A DNA stretch of 64,000 nt from positions 19,031,001-19,095,000 of the forward strand of contig NC_087152.1 of assembly GCF_035594125.1 (NCBI RefSeq). Reading direction: 5' to 3'. The notes under the pieces were generated by a model. The model worked only from the letters and a program-made list of their open reading frames with translations, made no database searches and was not told the DNA's origin. This document shows, in pieces, positions 38,401 to 53,460 of the stretch. Numbering within the stretch: position 1 is the stretch's first letter; every line of letters begins with the position of its first letter. This DNA comes from Scylla paramamosain. Its lineage: Eukaryota; Arthropoda; Malacostraca; Decapoda; Portunidae. Made by a program: the position numbers and the translations under genes.

Positions 38401-39030
38401 TTGTGTTCCAGTTGCTGTTGCCTTATTATCCTCTATATCCACCTTTTGTTACTCTCTCTCTTCTTTCCAACTTTTGACTTCCTGTCACTAACTCTTTTAC
38501 TTTCCCAACCTTAATCTTTCTCTCTTGTAAAGCTTTCTTTAACTCTGTTCTTTTCCTTGAATTTTTTATTTCTTCATAGTACTTCTTGTTTAAGTCCAAT
38601 ATTTTTGTCACCTCTTCTTTCAGTTCCTTGTTTTCTTTTTCTCTTTCCATCTCCCTCTTCTTCATCTCTACTATATCACTAGATATCTTTTTTACACTGT
38701 CACCATCCAGCTCTCTCTGTTCCTTCTACGTTATTATTGCTGCTAAGTTACATATTTCTTCTCTTATTTTCACATTTTCTTCTTTGATTTTCCACATTCA
38801 TTTATTTGTATGAGCTACAGTGAGGTCCTCTTCCTTGAAACCTTCAAAAATATTTGCCATGCTGGCTGCCATCTTCCCTATTGATATCACTGACAATGTT
38901 TACCTTTACACTATTCTCCCATTTCATCCTTTCGGCCACTTCTCAATTTACACTTTACTTCCCCTGCACTCACACATCACACAATTCCCTATTATGGAGA
39001 CAGTACTTAAGCTAAGCCCCTCTGAATAAC
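35404..39030 (-). mobile_element. Decayed CR1/L2-like LINE with coiled-coil ORF1
   Basis: Minus-strand element in broken frames. ORF1 starts about 38875 (MAASMANIFEGFKEEDL) and has a Lys/Glu-rich coiled coil (38426-38665). Endonuclease pieces lie at 37406-37681 (VLLVGNFNTKGINW) and 37163-37393 (VGRSDHVIIEI). RT pieces lie at 36132-36425 (NYRPVSLTSIVSKL) and 35812-36246 (VYLDLKKTFDKVAHKSL, GLPQGPVLAPIIF, FTDDAKIM, where the usual FADD has become FTDD). It stops at about 35404, some 350 bp short of the family 3' end seen at 54449. Same family as 54449-55612. Confidence 0.85.
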
Positions 39031-39081
39031 CAAAACCTAGGTAAATCCTTGGAGCTGCTGTGGATGTGTCTGATCAGATGA

Positions 39082-40385
<1,304 letters not shown>

Positions 40386-40637
40386 GATTAACGCATGCTC
40401 TGCAGATTTTCATATTTTGTGTTTTGGAAGTTCTCATAGTTTTTCAGTCTGTGGAAAACCAAATCCATAGTGAAATAATCTGCATGTATCAAGGGCCTAT
40501 TACATGTACATGAAAGGATCTCTAATGAATAGCAATCAGTTCAGGCTGATATTCTGCTGAAACTTTCAATATTTTTTGTGAACATTTCAGTAAAACTTCA
40601 CAAGAATCCTTAATGATTTGTCTGCCAACCCACCCAC

Positions 40638-40757
40638 CTTCTTCAGCAGAGGAGCTCTGTCAGAAACATCTGAGCTAGCACGGGTCAAGGATGGGGTCTG
40701 GTCATGATCATCAGAGGGCTTGTAGGGAGTCACAATCTGCTTGGGCAGCTGATGGTA
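40638..40757 (-). CDS. Ack: ACK-like kinase, tail exon 1 after CRIB
   Basis: A 40-codon exon, phase 0/0, acceptor CCAACAG, donor GTGGGT. The peptide is Ser/Asp/Pro-rich (for example PYKPSDDHDQTPSLTRASSD, RAPLLKK) with no fold that I recognise. The open frame extends upstream of the acceptor to an ATG, but the phase 0 acceptor at CAG/TAC is the one that keeps frame with the CRIB exon. A 24 kb intron follows. Confidence 0.78.
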
Positions 40758-41077
40758 CTGTTGGGCCATGAGGGAGCTTGTGTTAGACAACCTTATAAGG
40801 TGGTAGTGTCAGGAAATGTAATCAGTAACTTGGGAAAATTTTAAGTGTGTGGTTTTGTTTTCTGAAAAGCGTATTATAATGAATGAGCACATTGGATGGA
40901 TGCATAAGCATTAGAATCTTTGGTTGTTCTTTTCTTGAGTAAATATTTTCTCTAAGACAGTACAGCTCGAGTTACTTTTCCTTCACACTATACCGTCTAT
41001 TTACCATTCCTTAGGAGACTATGCATTCATTCCTGTTGCATCCCTGCTAAATTTTGTTAGTCTTATCTAAATAAGGT

Positions 41078-41505
41078 GCAACAGAACTTCTTCAGGCATT
41101 ATTAATGCCTTCAGTTAATATTAAGTATTCAGATGACTTGCTGTAACTGAATTAAATTTATATCACTGCCCTACTACTCGTTTATGGAACTCACTATGCT
41201 ATATTTTGAATACTTTTCTTTATTTGTTGCTTCAAGTATTCAAATTTGAATATGAACACTTGATTTAATGCGACAAAACTTCTTCATGCATTATTAATCA
41301 TAACTGACTTGCTGTGACTTAATAAAATGTATATCACTCTCCTACTACTCCTTTATGAAACTCACTATGCTATATTTTACAGAATTAAATTTGTCTCATT
41401 CTCCTACTACTCCTTTATGGAACTTACTATGTTGTATTTTGCATACTCTTCTTTGTTGCTCCATCTTCAAGTATTCAAATTTGAAACAGAACACTTGACT
41501 CTTTC
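41078..41505. repeat. About 192-bp tandem duplication with internal repeats
   Basis: Two diverged copies starting 'gcaacagaacttcttcaggc' (41078) and 'gcgacaaaacttcttcatgc' (41270), both reaching 'caagtattcaaatttgaa'. Inside, 'ctactactcctttatg.aactcactatg' occurs three times. Confidence 0.75.
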
Positions 41506-43264
41506 ACATAATACGTCTTTTTTTTTTTCACTATCATTCTCATTTCCTTTTAAGTTTCCTTAATATTCTACCACAAAAATTGACTAAGTCTTCATTGAAT
41601 TTACTCAGCTATTTTCTGAGATACCTGTCAATTTCCTTCAATAGCCCCCTCCTCTGAAATTTTCTTTAACTAGACCTCTAGAACTCAATAATGGCATCAG
41701 AATTTTCCTCATCCTTGGGCCTTGAAAAACAAGACATAATTTTAAGGAAAGGAAAAGAGCTATAATTTCCAGTACAATGCAAGAAAATCCACATGCTTAT
41801 GGAACATAACAGTGACAAGTTTGACTATTAATTGGGGCTTTTGCTATGGTCTGGAAAAACTGCCAGATTTACCAGCCAACTCAATTTTACACATAAAAGG
41901 CGGTCAGCTGGAAAAAAATAATTACGTCATTTATGTGTTATCAAACCCATTAATTAAATATTAGGAAAATTTTTAGGCACCATCATCAAGCAGAGAGGAA
42001 GAAATATGGCAAAACAAGCTAAATACTATCCATATTATCTTTGGTCTGGGATGTATTATCACCTTCGGACAAATATTGTTTTTCCTCTCTATATGACCTT
42101 ACTTTATCAATCTAAGTAATACAGTTAACATAATCCATACATAGATCCTGGCACATATGAAAGAAACAACCATGTTTTGATGCCAAATCTTAGTTGGAAG
42201 ATTGTTTGTTGACTTTGTGTCTCCCAATGTCTTCCCTGAGTTGCCACTTTCTTCTTTGGAAATACAACCCATCCTTTCACACCTTCGTTCTTCTTTCTGA
42301 TATGTTCATGCAGTCATATAGACTAGAGTTTTACAACAGCACTACAAACATATCTCCCGCCTTGGGTTTACTGGGTGTTTTGGAGAAGCTCGTAAGTCAG
42401 ATATCAGTAAGTCTTTTCGTCTCTGGAGTTTTGGCCATCACAATACCCTGTCAGCATAATACTTGCTTGACTCTTTTGGGGATTTGCCAGATAAAACATT
42501 AGTCCCTGTAGAAACCAGTGGAAAATACTTCAAATTAAATATGCAACAGGAAACTAGAAATAAATGTGAGAACTCTGAGAGCCCAGTTGCAAGTATTTAG
42601 CTTATAATAACTGTTCTGTAGAATGTGCATCACCAGATCCTGTGGATACTGTTAGCATAAAGACTTAGGATAAATTTTTGTACAGTGCATTAAGATGTAT
42701 TATGAGAGGTGGTTTTAGAATGTGCATCTCCAGAGAACTGTGGGAGCACTGACTGACCCCTACATCAAAACAGCCAGTAATTACTGGCTACTCAGCCCAT
42801 AGCGAATGCCCCAATAGCACTTTTCAAAGTAGTGTTAATGGGTACTTAGGGTACCATCATCTTTCAATTATGTAAAGAATAGTGTCTTTGTAAAAGAGAA
42901 TAGAAGGTAATACATAAGCTCAAAGGATGTCCTCAGAGACAGCCATCCAACCTGCTAGTCTAAGCAAAACATATAGTTCTAAGGTAGTTGAATTCTAAAG
43001 ACAAAGTTAGTATAGTTATTTTCAAAGCAATAAGGTATATACACTGCCATTAAGGTTATTTTAGTAAGTTAATTATCATCAGCATGTTGGGAAGAAGTAA
43101 CACTTCATGCCCCTGGGTAGGTAGGTATGTAGAGGGAACTCATATAGCAACACTGCATTCATGTCAAGTACCATTGTAGAGAGGGTGTTCTGGCCTCCTT
43201 TTTATATAATAAACTGGATTTGGTGTAAAATGAATATCAAGCCTCCTTTGTCAAAATTATAATT

Positions 43265-44235
<971 letters not shown>

Positions 44236-44241
44236 TATGTG

Positions 44242-44448
<207 letters not shown>

Positions 44449-44581
44449 GATTGCGAAGCTTGAATACTGTGAAATTCAGGGGTGCTGCACATGGATAAAC
44501 CACTTGTTAGCCATAACACTAGTCACGCTAGCTTGTATGTGAGAGAGAGGGAGGGGAAACCCAGAGATGGCATTGCCACAT

Positions 44582-44741
<160 letters not shown>

Positions 44742-44779
44742 GTGTCTCATTACTATGACTGATGTAGTCATTCCATTGT

Positions 44780-44965
44780 CGAATGACTCTGGATGTAAGA
44801 ACAAAACACACACACTCACACAGTTTTAGATGCAATGGCACTGCACTGTTTGCACTGCCAGATGTGAGGACAATACACACACACTCACACAATTTTAGAT
44901 GCTGTGGCACTGCACTGATGAATTATACTGTGAATGTGATGAGAAAACACATGCTCACACAGGTC
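44780..44965 (+). repeat. About 70-bp tandem repeat, 2.5 copies
   Basis: Units contain 'acacacacactcacaca.ttttagatgc..tggcactgcactg'. A single inverted copy lies at 20175-20270 beside a (GT)n run. Confidence 0.75.
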
Positions 44966-45287
44966 TAGACCATGTGACTGGAATAAATAAGTGGTTTTCC
45001 AGTGTTTTCAATACCCTGAGTGTTTGTGATCCTCAAGTTTAGTACTATGCCTTCAGAAGAAAGCAATTACAGAATTTGAGATCATATTGTACATTACTTG
45101 AAAGAAAATATGCTCAAGGAGTTGATGAACACACAAAAGTTGATGACAGACATGAATGCAATCTTGCTTTCTTGAGGCCAGATGCTGCAAGCGATACCCA
45201 AAAGACCAACAAATAGGAAATTCATACCTAGCACCAAATCCCTGTGTGGCAGAACACTAGCCTATACAAAACAAAACACACTATGAC

Positions 45288-45463
45288 CTTATCAAGCTTT
45301 TTTTGAACAAATCTGCCATCCTGGACCTTATCTCCGAGGAAGGAGACATCGCCAAAGTAGGCCCCATCCAGACCCACATGGCCGGTATGCTTCAGGTCTC
45401 CCTGTGGACCAGAGATCATTTCTGGCCGGAGACGCCGCCTTGAGGAGTAAGGGTTCTTCCCAT
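45288..45463 (-). CDS. Ack: ACK-like kinase, CRIB-containing exon
   Basis: A 176-nt exon with acceptor CACCAG. It contains MISGPQGDLKHTGHVGLDG, matching the CRIB consensus ISxPxx(F)xHxxHxG and the ACK version 'FIHTGHGD'. This is the segment that binds GTP-loaded Cdc42. Two in-frame donors are possible, each after GATAAG: GTCATA (exon end 45288, used here) and GTCCAG (exon end 45327). They differ by 13 codons and both leave phase 0, so the 3' boundary is uncertain. Confidence 0.85.
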
Positions 45464-46242
45464 CTGGTGAGAATAAATGATGCAGTGATTAATATTGAGA
45501 CTTTTAAGAATAGGAAACCAACATTTTCTGCAGCAACATCACTTACACATTTCTGTAGTGATTCACTTTAAATTGCGGGTGTATCACAGGGAAATTCATG
45601 TAAGTCTCACATAACTCATCCCTCATTTAGTGATGTTTTTCAAGGAGAGAAGCCACAGTAAGAGTCTCAATCTTTCTCTGTTCCAGCATTTTTCCACAGC
45701 ACAGTTAAAACCCCACCTGTGACTAAAGTTGAGGCTAAATATAAATAAGGAAACAGGTTCCTGAACTAGAAATCCTGGGACTTCCCATAATGCACTAAAG
45801 CAATTGTTTTAAACTGGCAGTGAACTTACTGGTGGCAGTACACACTAGCAGATAACTATATATTATGATTTCTGTCTGTAATCCTATAAGGGCATATGAC
45901 TGTTTTTCATTAGTTCTTGGATAATTCAAGTTTCATCATATAGATGTATTGCAGTACTAGTTTTTAATTGGTAATAGTACCAGGGACCCCCATCATATTA
46001 TTCCTCTACTCCCAATAAAGTTTATTACTATTGTCTAACATATAATAATGTGATATTAAATTTTCTAAGCAATGTATATATGCCAAGGAATATGATATCT
46101 TTTCTTGATATGAAAACTATTACCATATTTTGCAAGTCTATGTCTAGTTTTCTCATAAAAATCATTAACTCATTTACTGATTACTAATTTAAAGATGAAC
46201 AAATAAGATAAATGTATAAATTAAATAAATTAACAGCTTTAC
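45464..46242 (-). other. Ack: Intron of the ACK gene between SH3 and CRIB exons
   Basis: AT-rich intron without recognised repeats or genes. Confidence 0.75.
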
Positions 46243-46376
46243 CTCCTCTCTGGAAGTTGGACTTGTTGGAAGGAATGTTGGTGCCCAGATAGGTGACAGA
46301 GTTGGCTGGATTGAAGTGGCCCGTTTTGCCAGAGTTGAGGACACCCTTCCAAATGGCAGGGTTGTCTGGCACTGGC
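46243..46376 (-). CDS. Ack: ACK-like kinase, exon for second half of SH3 domain
   Basis: A 134-nt exon (completes one codon, 44 codons, one leftover base); acceptor TGCAG, donor GTAAAG. The peptide has AIWKGVLNSGKTGHFNPANSV, which gives the SH3 Trp and the 'G.FP.N.V' end of the fold (Asn in place of the usual first Pro). It then leads through YLGTNIPSNKS toward the CRIB segment. Confidence 0.9.
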
Positions 46377-47099
46377 CTGCAGGGAGGGAGGAATGACCGC
46401 CTCATGATAATTTCTTTTATATGTACACTACTACATGCACTTCACCCCTCACATCATGCTTTTTATCTGTTAAGACACTTTCTTTTCCTACTGTGATGCA
46501 GTGAGCAGCAACTCAACCAGTTATGTAGATTAATTACAGTATAATCAAATTTGTCCCTAGAGTTTAGTTTCTCTAGTACTGAGGGACTGCTGCTGCCTCT
46601 TAGTTGGAATGTTTTCTCTTATAAAAACTGCAATGCAACTATTGGCAAGTAATGAATATCCTTTATGAAATGTATGAAGCTTGAAAACAATGAACAACTT
46701 ATGGAAATCTTGTGATATAGCATTCACCTTTTCCAAATGGTCAATACCTTCAGCATAAAAGGTACAAAAGACTAAATTAATTCCTGATATGCATTACTGA
46801 TTTGAAATACCAGAAACAGATATCAGGGAAAATGTAAACTGGAATGATTCAGAAACCTCACAATCTCATGGCTCCATAAGAAATGCAGACACCTACTTTT
46901 TGTTGAAATGGAGATTAATTCCAAAGAGAAAAATTTTCTTCTCACATCTTAGTGTTTTAAAATTGATATTACACTCCTCTTCCCCCCAAGATGTTAACTT
47001 TCTCTTTTCCCTTATCCCTTTACCTTTTCCCAAAAAATAAAACTCCTTCCAAGTTATATTTCCCCAAAAATATCCACTTTCTTTTCCCTTTTGCCTCAC
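46377..47099 (-). other. Ack: Intron of the ACK gene splitting the SH3 domain
   Basis: AT-rich, nothing recognised. The SH3 fold is split by this phase 2 intron. Confidence 0.75.
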
Positions 47100-47218
47100 C
47101 TCTTGTCTAACACAGTGATGATATCTCCAACTCTGTACTGCAAACGATCCCTCTTTCCTCCAGGTGTAGAAGGAGGGTCTTCATTTTCCCTCACCACCTG
47201 CATTTGCTCTGGCTTGCA
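47100..47218 (-). CDS. Ack: ACK-like kinase, exon for first half of SH3 domain
   Basis: A 119-nt exon (39 codons plus two bases); acceptor TTTGTAG, donor GTGAGG. After a short Pro/Lys-rich linker it reads LQYRVGDIITVLDK, matching the RT-loop to second strand of an SH3 domain ('KLHIQMNDVITVIEG' in TNK2). Only 105 bp separate it from the preceding exon. The kinase-then-SH3 order is diagnostic for the ACK family, being the reverse of Src-type kinases. Confidence 0.9.
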
Positions 47219-47323
47219 CTACAAAGGAAAAAGAAGATAACAGTTATCATGTGGAATATCATGACATCTTTCCAAAACACCAATCATTAATGACAATACA
47301 TCAGTCTCCTCTTGAAAACATAC

Positions 47324-47440
47324 CTCAGGGAGGATATTCATAAGGTCAACAAATCTGGGTCTCTTGGCTGGGTCATGTTGCCAACACTTGAGCATTATGT
47401 TGTAGTATTCTCGTGGACATGCTTCAGGCTGTTCCAATCT
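47324..47440 (-). CDS. Ack: ACK-like kinase, last kinase-domain exon
   Basis: A 39-codon exon, phase 0/0, acceptor CATCAG and donor GTATGT. The peptide includes CPREYYNIMLKCWQHDP and AKRPRFVDL, the usual 'CW..dP..RP.F' end of a tyrosine kinase domain that holds the conserved Arg of subdomain XI. The exon closes the kinase domain just before the SH3 exons. Confidence 0.95.
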
Positions 47441-47892
47441 CTGATGAGAAAAAAGACAAATTTTACTCTTTCCTTATCCAGAAAAATCAGATAATACTTG
47501 TAATTTGTTGATATTTTCAAGGAAGAAATCCTAGAGGGATTATATGATATTACCTTTTGTGTATTTAAACTCTTCTTTTATAATGACAGTGAATGGCTAA
47601 TATGCAGATATAAAATATGACCTATTTCATTACACAGTATTTTTCCTGATTTAAACAAGAATATGAATACTAACTTGCCTTATTTTCTAGAGTTGTTTTT
47701 ACTAGCAAAAAACATGAGCAAGATGGTATAGAGTACTCACTGGTTCTTTCCTCCTTATTCAGAGCCTCTCTTCTCATCTTTCTATCCTATATTCATGGTC
47801 ATACTTGATACCCTTTTTCCTTATTTTTCTTTTACTATTCTGTTAGCTCCTGCTACCCTCCTTCTCACCACCATCCACCCTCACCACTCTAC
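47441..47892 (-). other. Ack: Intron of the ACK gene between kinase C-lobe exons
   Basis: Short intron, AT-rich, nothing recognised. Confidence 0.75.
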
Positions 47893-48052
47893 CTGAAAGT
47901 TTGGCTCATCAATGGCCTCTAGGATCTGCTGTCCAGTAAGAGCTGCCCATGGTTGGAATCCATAGCTGAACATCTCCCACAGTGTCACTCCAAATGCCCA
48001 AACATCTGAGGCTGAGGTGAATCGCAGGTAGTTGATACACTCAGGAGCACAC
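47893..48052 (-). CDS. Ack: ACK-like kinase, C-lobe exon (APE to helix G)
   Basis: A 160-nt exon (one base completing Trp, then 53 codons; ends in phase 0), acceptor AACAG and donor GTAGAG. It contains CAPECINYLRF (APE motif), [19 protein letters not shown] (structural Asp of helix F) and PWAALTGQQILEAID, closely following the ACK pattern '[20 protein letters not shown]'. It is separated from the preceding kinase exon by an 8 kb intron filled with LINEs. Confidence 0.95.
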
Positions 48053-49568
48053 CTGTTAAGAGACATGAGTGTTGAGGGGTAAGGCAAACAATAAAAGAGA
48101 TGCAACCTAGATCCTTGTCATCTGGGCTTATTGGAGTAACCACAATATTATTCTTTTGGTATGTTTTACAAATGTTCTTTTTATGAGGTGGCCAGCTGTT
48201 GTCCTGTGTGATTTTATCATGGTCAGCAAATTAGCAGAATATGGAACCTAGGTAGTGAATGAATAACTGCTTAACTCACCTTTACTGGCAGCAGGGTAAG
48301 AGGTTTACGGAAGATATCACCTACAAACTTACTTTATTTAATGCATTTATCTATAATTGTCAATCTAGGGTTTCCATGCCTTTTAAGAGATAAGAATTTT
48401 CAAGTAAAGATTTAAATGCAAAATTAATTTCTATTTGGGATCAATATAAAAACTTTGCGTATATACTCCTCAAATATGAGTTAAAGTAAAAAATAAAAGC
48501 AGATAAGGAATTAAGGTGAAAAATTGTCTTTTTTGTACTGAGTAGGAAAGAAAGAAATACTTCATCTTTGTTTGGTGGATTATCTTAGATTTGTATGTAA
48601 TAATTACTATGAATTAATTAACCCATAAAGGAACACAGATGGCTATAGCTGTTTTACTAGGTGAGGACTGGAGGCAGCTATAATTGCTTTGCGATTTTTA
48701 TGATAAACTTAGCTACTTTTGTAACTTTTTGTAGTTCAGTCTTTGGTAATACTTCCTGTGAGCTAGTTAGGCTAATTTCTGTCTCTGACCCACTCACACC
48801 ATGACTAATTGCAGTGATAGTGATTCTGACAAATTCAATTCCCTGCCTGCTCCCTCCTGCCCTTGGACCCCAATGCCAGACGTATTACCTGCTCACACTC
48901 GACCATAACTTAGTGAGAGTGCAATAGGGCAGAAAATCTATAAACTTTAGCATACATGATGAGAGTTAAGGGCACCAATTTTCATTGTGTGCTAACCATA
49001 TCCTGTCAGGCGGAATGGATACATGGCAGGCAATGAATTCACTCCCTCCAAAGGTCTCTCCTCTTCAACTCACTGTCTCTCCATAACCACTGCACATAGA
49101 GATGGCATCATTAGACAGAGGAAGACTTGATCTTGAGTACAAAGTCTATTTCATTTGCTCTTCCATTGCAGGCTAAGCTTAAGGTGTGTGTGAACACAGG
49201 CTATTTTTGACATTTAGTGTTGGAGGGCCAGTCCTAGTGGGATGAAAATCACTGCCATTGCTCTCCTTTAGTGATTAAGAAAAGAAAAGAAAAGAAAAAA
49301 AATAAAAATAAATAAATAAAATAAAATAAAATAAATGAATAAATATCCCAGTTACACTCAATAACAGATTGTTCTTATTTCTTTTCTATATCCCACTCTC
49401 CCTTCTAAGAACAAAGATATCACTGCCTAATACAGTGTTTGCTGATATACCGTATTTTTTGTAGCTTAGTTTTTTCCTTCCATACTATCAGTAGAAAGTT
49501 TTACACATTTCTCTCTCCTGTTATTGCTAATTCCGATATATAATACACATGGATCAGGCCAGCCTAGT

Positions 49569-49570
<2 letters not shown>

Positions 49571-49662
<92 letters not shown>
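49571..49662. repeat. (GT)n microsatellite adjoining a LINE 3' end
   Basis: About 45 GT units, equal to (AC)n on the minus strand, directly following the LINE terminus 'caactaggtaaatac'. Confidence 0.97.
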
Positions 49663-49664
<2 letters not shown>

Positions 49665-52600
49665 TTACCTAGTTGTGCTTTACAGGAGGGGAGTAATCTC
49701 ACAGTATCCCATCTCTATATCTATCCAGTTTGGTCTTAAAAGCATGGAGAGTTTTGGCATTCAAGTCTTCACTGAGTTCATCCCATTTGTTCACACTTCT
49801 GAGGAAAACCATACTTCTTGATGTCTCTTCTACAGTTAACTTTTCTAGACTTCTTACTGTGTCCCTTTGTACTCTGTGTGTCTAAATTTATAAAACATTC
49901 TTTGTGCATATTTTCTATACCATTTATCATTCTATACATGTTTATTAAATTTCCTCTCTCTCTCTCCTGTTTTCAAGGGAGAATTTCCAACATTCTTAAT
50001 TTCTCTTCACAGGTTGAATTTCTCAACTCTGGAACCATCTTAGTGACTGCTCTTTGTATTCTTTCCAATTTTGTAATATTCCTCCTTGTATGAGAAGGCC
50101 ACACCACTGCTGCACATTCCAATCTTGGTCTCATGGAAATCAACAACTTTTTATCATTCCTTTATCCAAATATAAGAATGCCATTCTTACTCTTTTTAAC
50201 AAATTCATCATCTCTCCAGTAATTTTATCAATGTGTCTGTCCAGAGTCAAATTTTCAGTAACTGTTACTCCCAAATCCATTTCTTCTTTTGATTTCTTTA
50301 ACTTCACACTATCCATCTCATAATGATATTGTATTCTTTTTTTCACTCTAACAAAATTGCATTAGCTTTACATTTACTTAAACTGAATTCCATTTGCCAA
50401 GATTTACTCCATCTATTTATCTTGTTTAAATCATCTTGTAGTATCACAGTCATTTACATTTTCTATCCTTCTCATCAGCTTAGCATCATCTGCAAATAAG
50501 TTCATATAGCTATCTATTTCTTCATTCATATATCACAAACATTACTGGTCCCAACACTGACCCCTGTAGGACACCACTAGCTACTTTCAGCCAAGATGAA
50601 TTTTGGTCTTGTATTACAGATCTCATCTCTCTATCATCCAGATAATCCTCCATCCACTCCAGCAGTCTTCCTCCAATTCTTCCATAATTTTTTTTATCTT
50701 CCATAGCACTGTTCGGTGTGGTACTTTGTCAAAAGCCTACTTTAAGTCTAAGTAGACTCCATCCACCCATCCATCTCTCTTCTGCACAATATCAACTACT
50801 TTTGAATAAAAGGACAATAAGTTCATGGTGCTTGATCTTCCCCTCTAAATCCAAATTGACAATGTACGAAAACTTTATCTCTTTCCAAGTGTTCCAACCA
50901 TCATTCCTTTATTGTTCTTTCACATAGTTTTCCTACAAGACTAGTGAATGACACTGGTCTATAATTTAGTGGGTTTTCATTATTTCCTCCTTTGAATATA
51001 GGTGTAATATTTACTCTCTTCCAATCTTTTGGTGCTCTTTCCTGCAACAATGATGTCACAACCATACTGTGAATTTTATCAGCCAGTTGTTCTCTGTATT
51101 CTTTCAATATCCAGTTTGATACTCCATCTGGACCAGATACTTTATTCACATCAAGTTCTTCCATCATCTTAGGTATTTCCTCATAACTGACTGGGACTGT
51201 ACTTAGTATATTCCTCACCAAATTATCCCTTCCAGCATCAAACTCCCCTTCCACAGTAAATACTGATCTGAAACTTTTGTTCGTAACCTTTGCCATGTCC
51301 TATGCATCCTCATAGACTTTTCCTTCAACCTTATGTCTTGATACACCTTCTCCCTTCTTCATCTTCCCATTAATATGTCTAAAGAATAATTTTGGTTAAT
51401 TTATACACTTTTCTATTATATTTCTTTCATAGTTTCTTCTCTCCATTCTTATTATCTCAATGTACTTATTTCTAGCATCACTATCTGCTCTCAGTTTTCC
51501 TTTTCTTCCATTTATTCCAAGCACTTAACTTACAATTTCAAGGATTTCTGCATTTTGTATTGAACCATTACTTACCCTTTCTACATCCTGCTCCTCCTCT
51601 AGGTACAAATTTCTCCTCAGCAATATTATATAGCCTTATAAATTCATCACATTTTTCCTGAACATCTGCAAGTTCAAAGTCTTTCCAGTTCACAGCACCT
51701 AAGTACTTTCTTAATTTAAAGAAATCAGCTTTGCTTTATTTAAATCTTCTTACCTTATAATTTTCATCAATGATTACATTTTCATTTTTCAAATTAAATT
51801 CAATTGACACATGATCACTTTTACCTAGAGGGCTATCATAGTGTATAGTTTCAATAATTTCCATGTCCTTGGCAAAAACTAAATTGTCTTGATTGTTTAT
51901 CTCTTCCACTGAATCTGGTATAAAAATCAACCCATTGAGTCATTAAGTTTTCCACCACCCAGTTTAATAATCTATTTCTCCATGAGTTCTCACTTCCAGT
52001 AGTTGTTAATGTCTTCTAATTTACCTCACAATTAAAATCACCAACAATAACTATATCACTACTTTCCATAACTATCTTTTCAAGATCTTTTACCACATCT
52101 ACCAACATCACTTCATGCTCTTCTTTTTACCAAGCATTGGTCATAGGTGGTACATACACTCCTACATAATTCATTATCCTTCCATTTCCACTTCTAATCA
52201 TCACTTGTAAAATTTCAGACTTGTCTTTACTTTTGTGTGTGTGTGTTTACCTTCTCCACTTTAACAAATTTTTTAGAATGATCACTCCACCTCTTTCCTT
52301 GTCACTTCTATTTCTCAACTGTAAATTATATTTATCATCACCAATGTCAGGAGTTCCCCATTCATTTTTCTAATTTGTCTCACATAATACAGCAACATCT
52401 GGTGAGGTTCAGTTTAACAACTCATTTATTTCCATCTTTGTTGATATTAATCCATTTACATTAGTATAACATACTTTACTTACTGTTTGATGTACCATTT
52501 CTTTATTCTCATATCTCTTACTCTCCAGAAAACTTTTTCTTCTCCTCTTCTGTTCATTGTTTGTTTTTTTGTTTAGCCTCATTTACTAGCTCCTTCTGCT

Positions 52601-53460
52601 TCAATCTTTCAGTCTCTCAGATCCCTGTTTATCCACACTTTCTTATATTCTTCATCTCCAGACAATCTCCAAGACCCCATTAATTACCTCTTCTGCTTGT
52701 ACCTGTGTTGCAAACCTTATTCTTATTGGTCTCATTTTCTCTTCTTTATATTTCCCAATTCTATGGAACTCTTCCACTTGCTTTACTACCTGGTTGTCTT
52801 CACCCGTCACTTTCTTCAGTAACTTATTCAAAAGGTTCTTTTCCTTTTACTTTCTTTGAATTGTAATTACTATTTTCTCTTCCTTTAAACTAAATACAAT
52901 TACTTGTTTATATTTTTCTACAGTGTCTCTCACTAACTTTTTCTCTTCTTTAATAACATTTACCACTTTTTGTCTCAGGTTTTGTTTCTCATTTTCTTGT
53001 TGTTCTATTATTTTCTTCAGTGATTCTTCTTCAACTTTATATTCATTTAACCACTTATTTTGCCTCATTTCCACATCCTTTACACTTGCCTTCATTTTCT
53101 CATTTCCTTTCTGAACAGTTTATACTTTCTCCTTTATTTGTTTCTTCAAACAGTCATTTTCCACCTTTAACTTCTCATTTTTGTCTTCCATCTCAATCAA
53201 CTTTGTTGTAATATTCAGCAACTCCATACCTGTCTCCTGGTGTGCCTCCAATGTCTTTACTCTCTAATAACTTGTCCATTATTTCCTCCATATACAAAAC
53301 CTTTCTGCACTGCAACCTATAATTCAGTTCTCTTTCTTCTCCAGTGAAACCTTCAAAAGATCCCCTTTCCTTTGGGGTGCCACCCTCTTCCATGTTTGTC
53401 CAAAATATAAACAAACAAACCAAACTCTCCTATGAACTGAAACTATACTCACAATACAGA
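49663..53460 (-). mobile_element. Decayed CR1/L2-like LINE, near full length (about 3.8 kb)
   Basis: Minus-strand copy in broken frames. ORF1 starts at 53391 (MEEGGTPKERGSFEGFTGEE) with a coiled coil (52847-53095). A decayed endonuclease lies at 51736-51930 (SPLGKSDHVSIEFN). RT pieces lie at 50901-51296 (NKVSGPDGVSNWILK, NYRPVSFTSLVGKL) and 50522-50704 (GVLQGSVLGPVMF), with the C-terminal part at 50140-50346 and the tail matching 9023-9140. The 3' end 'aactaggtaaatac' abuts (AC)n. Confidence 0.85.
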
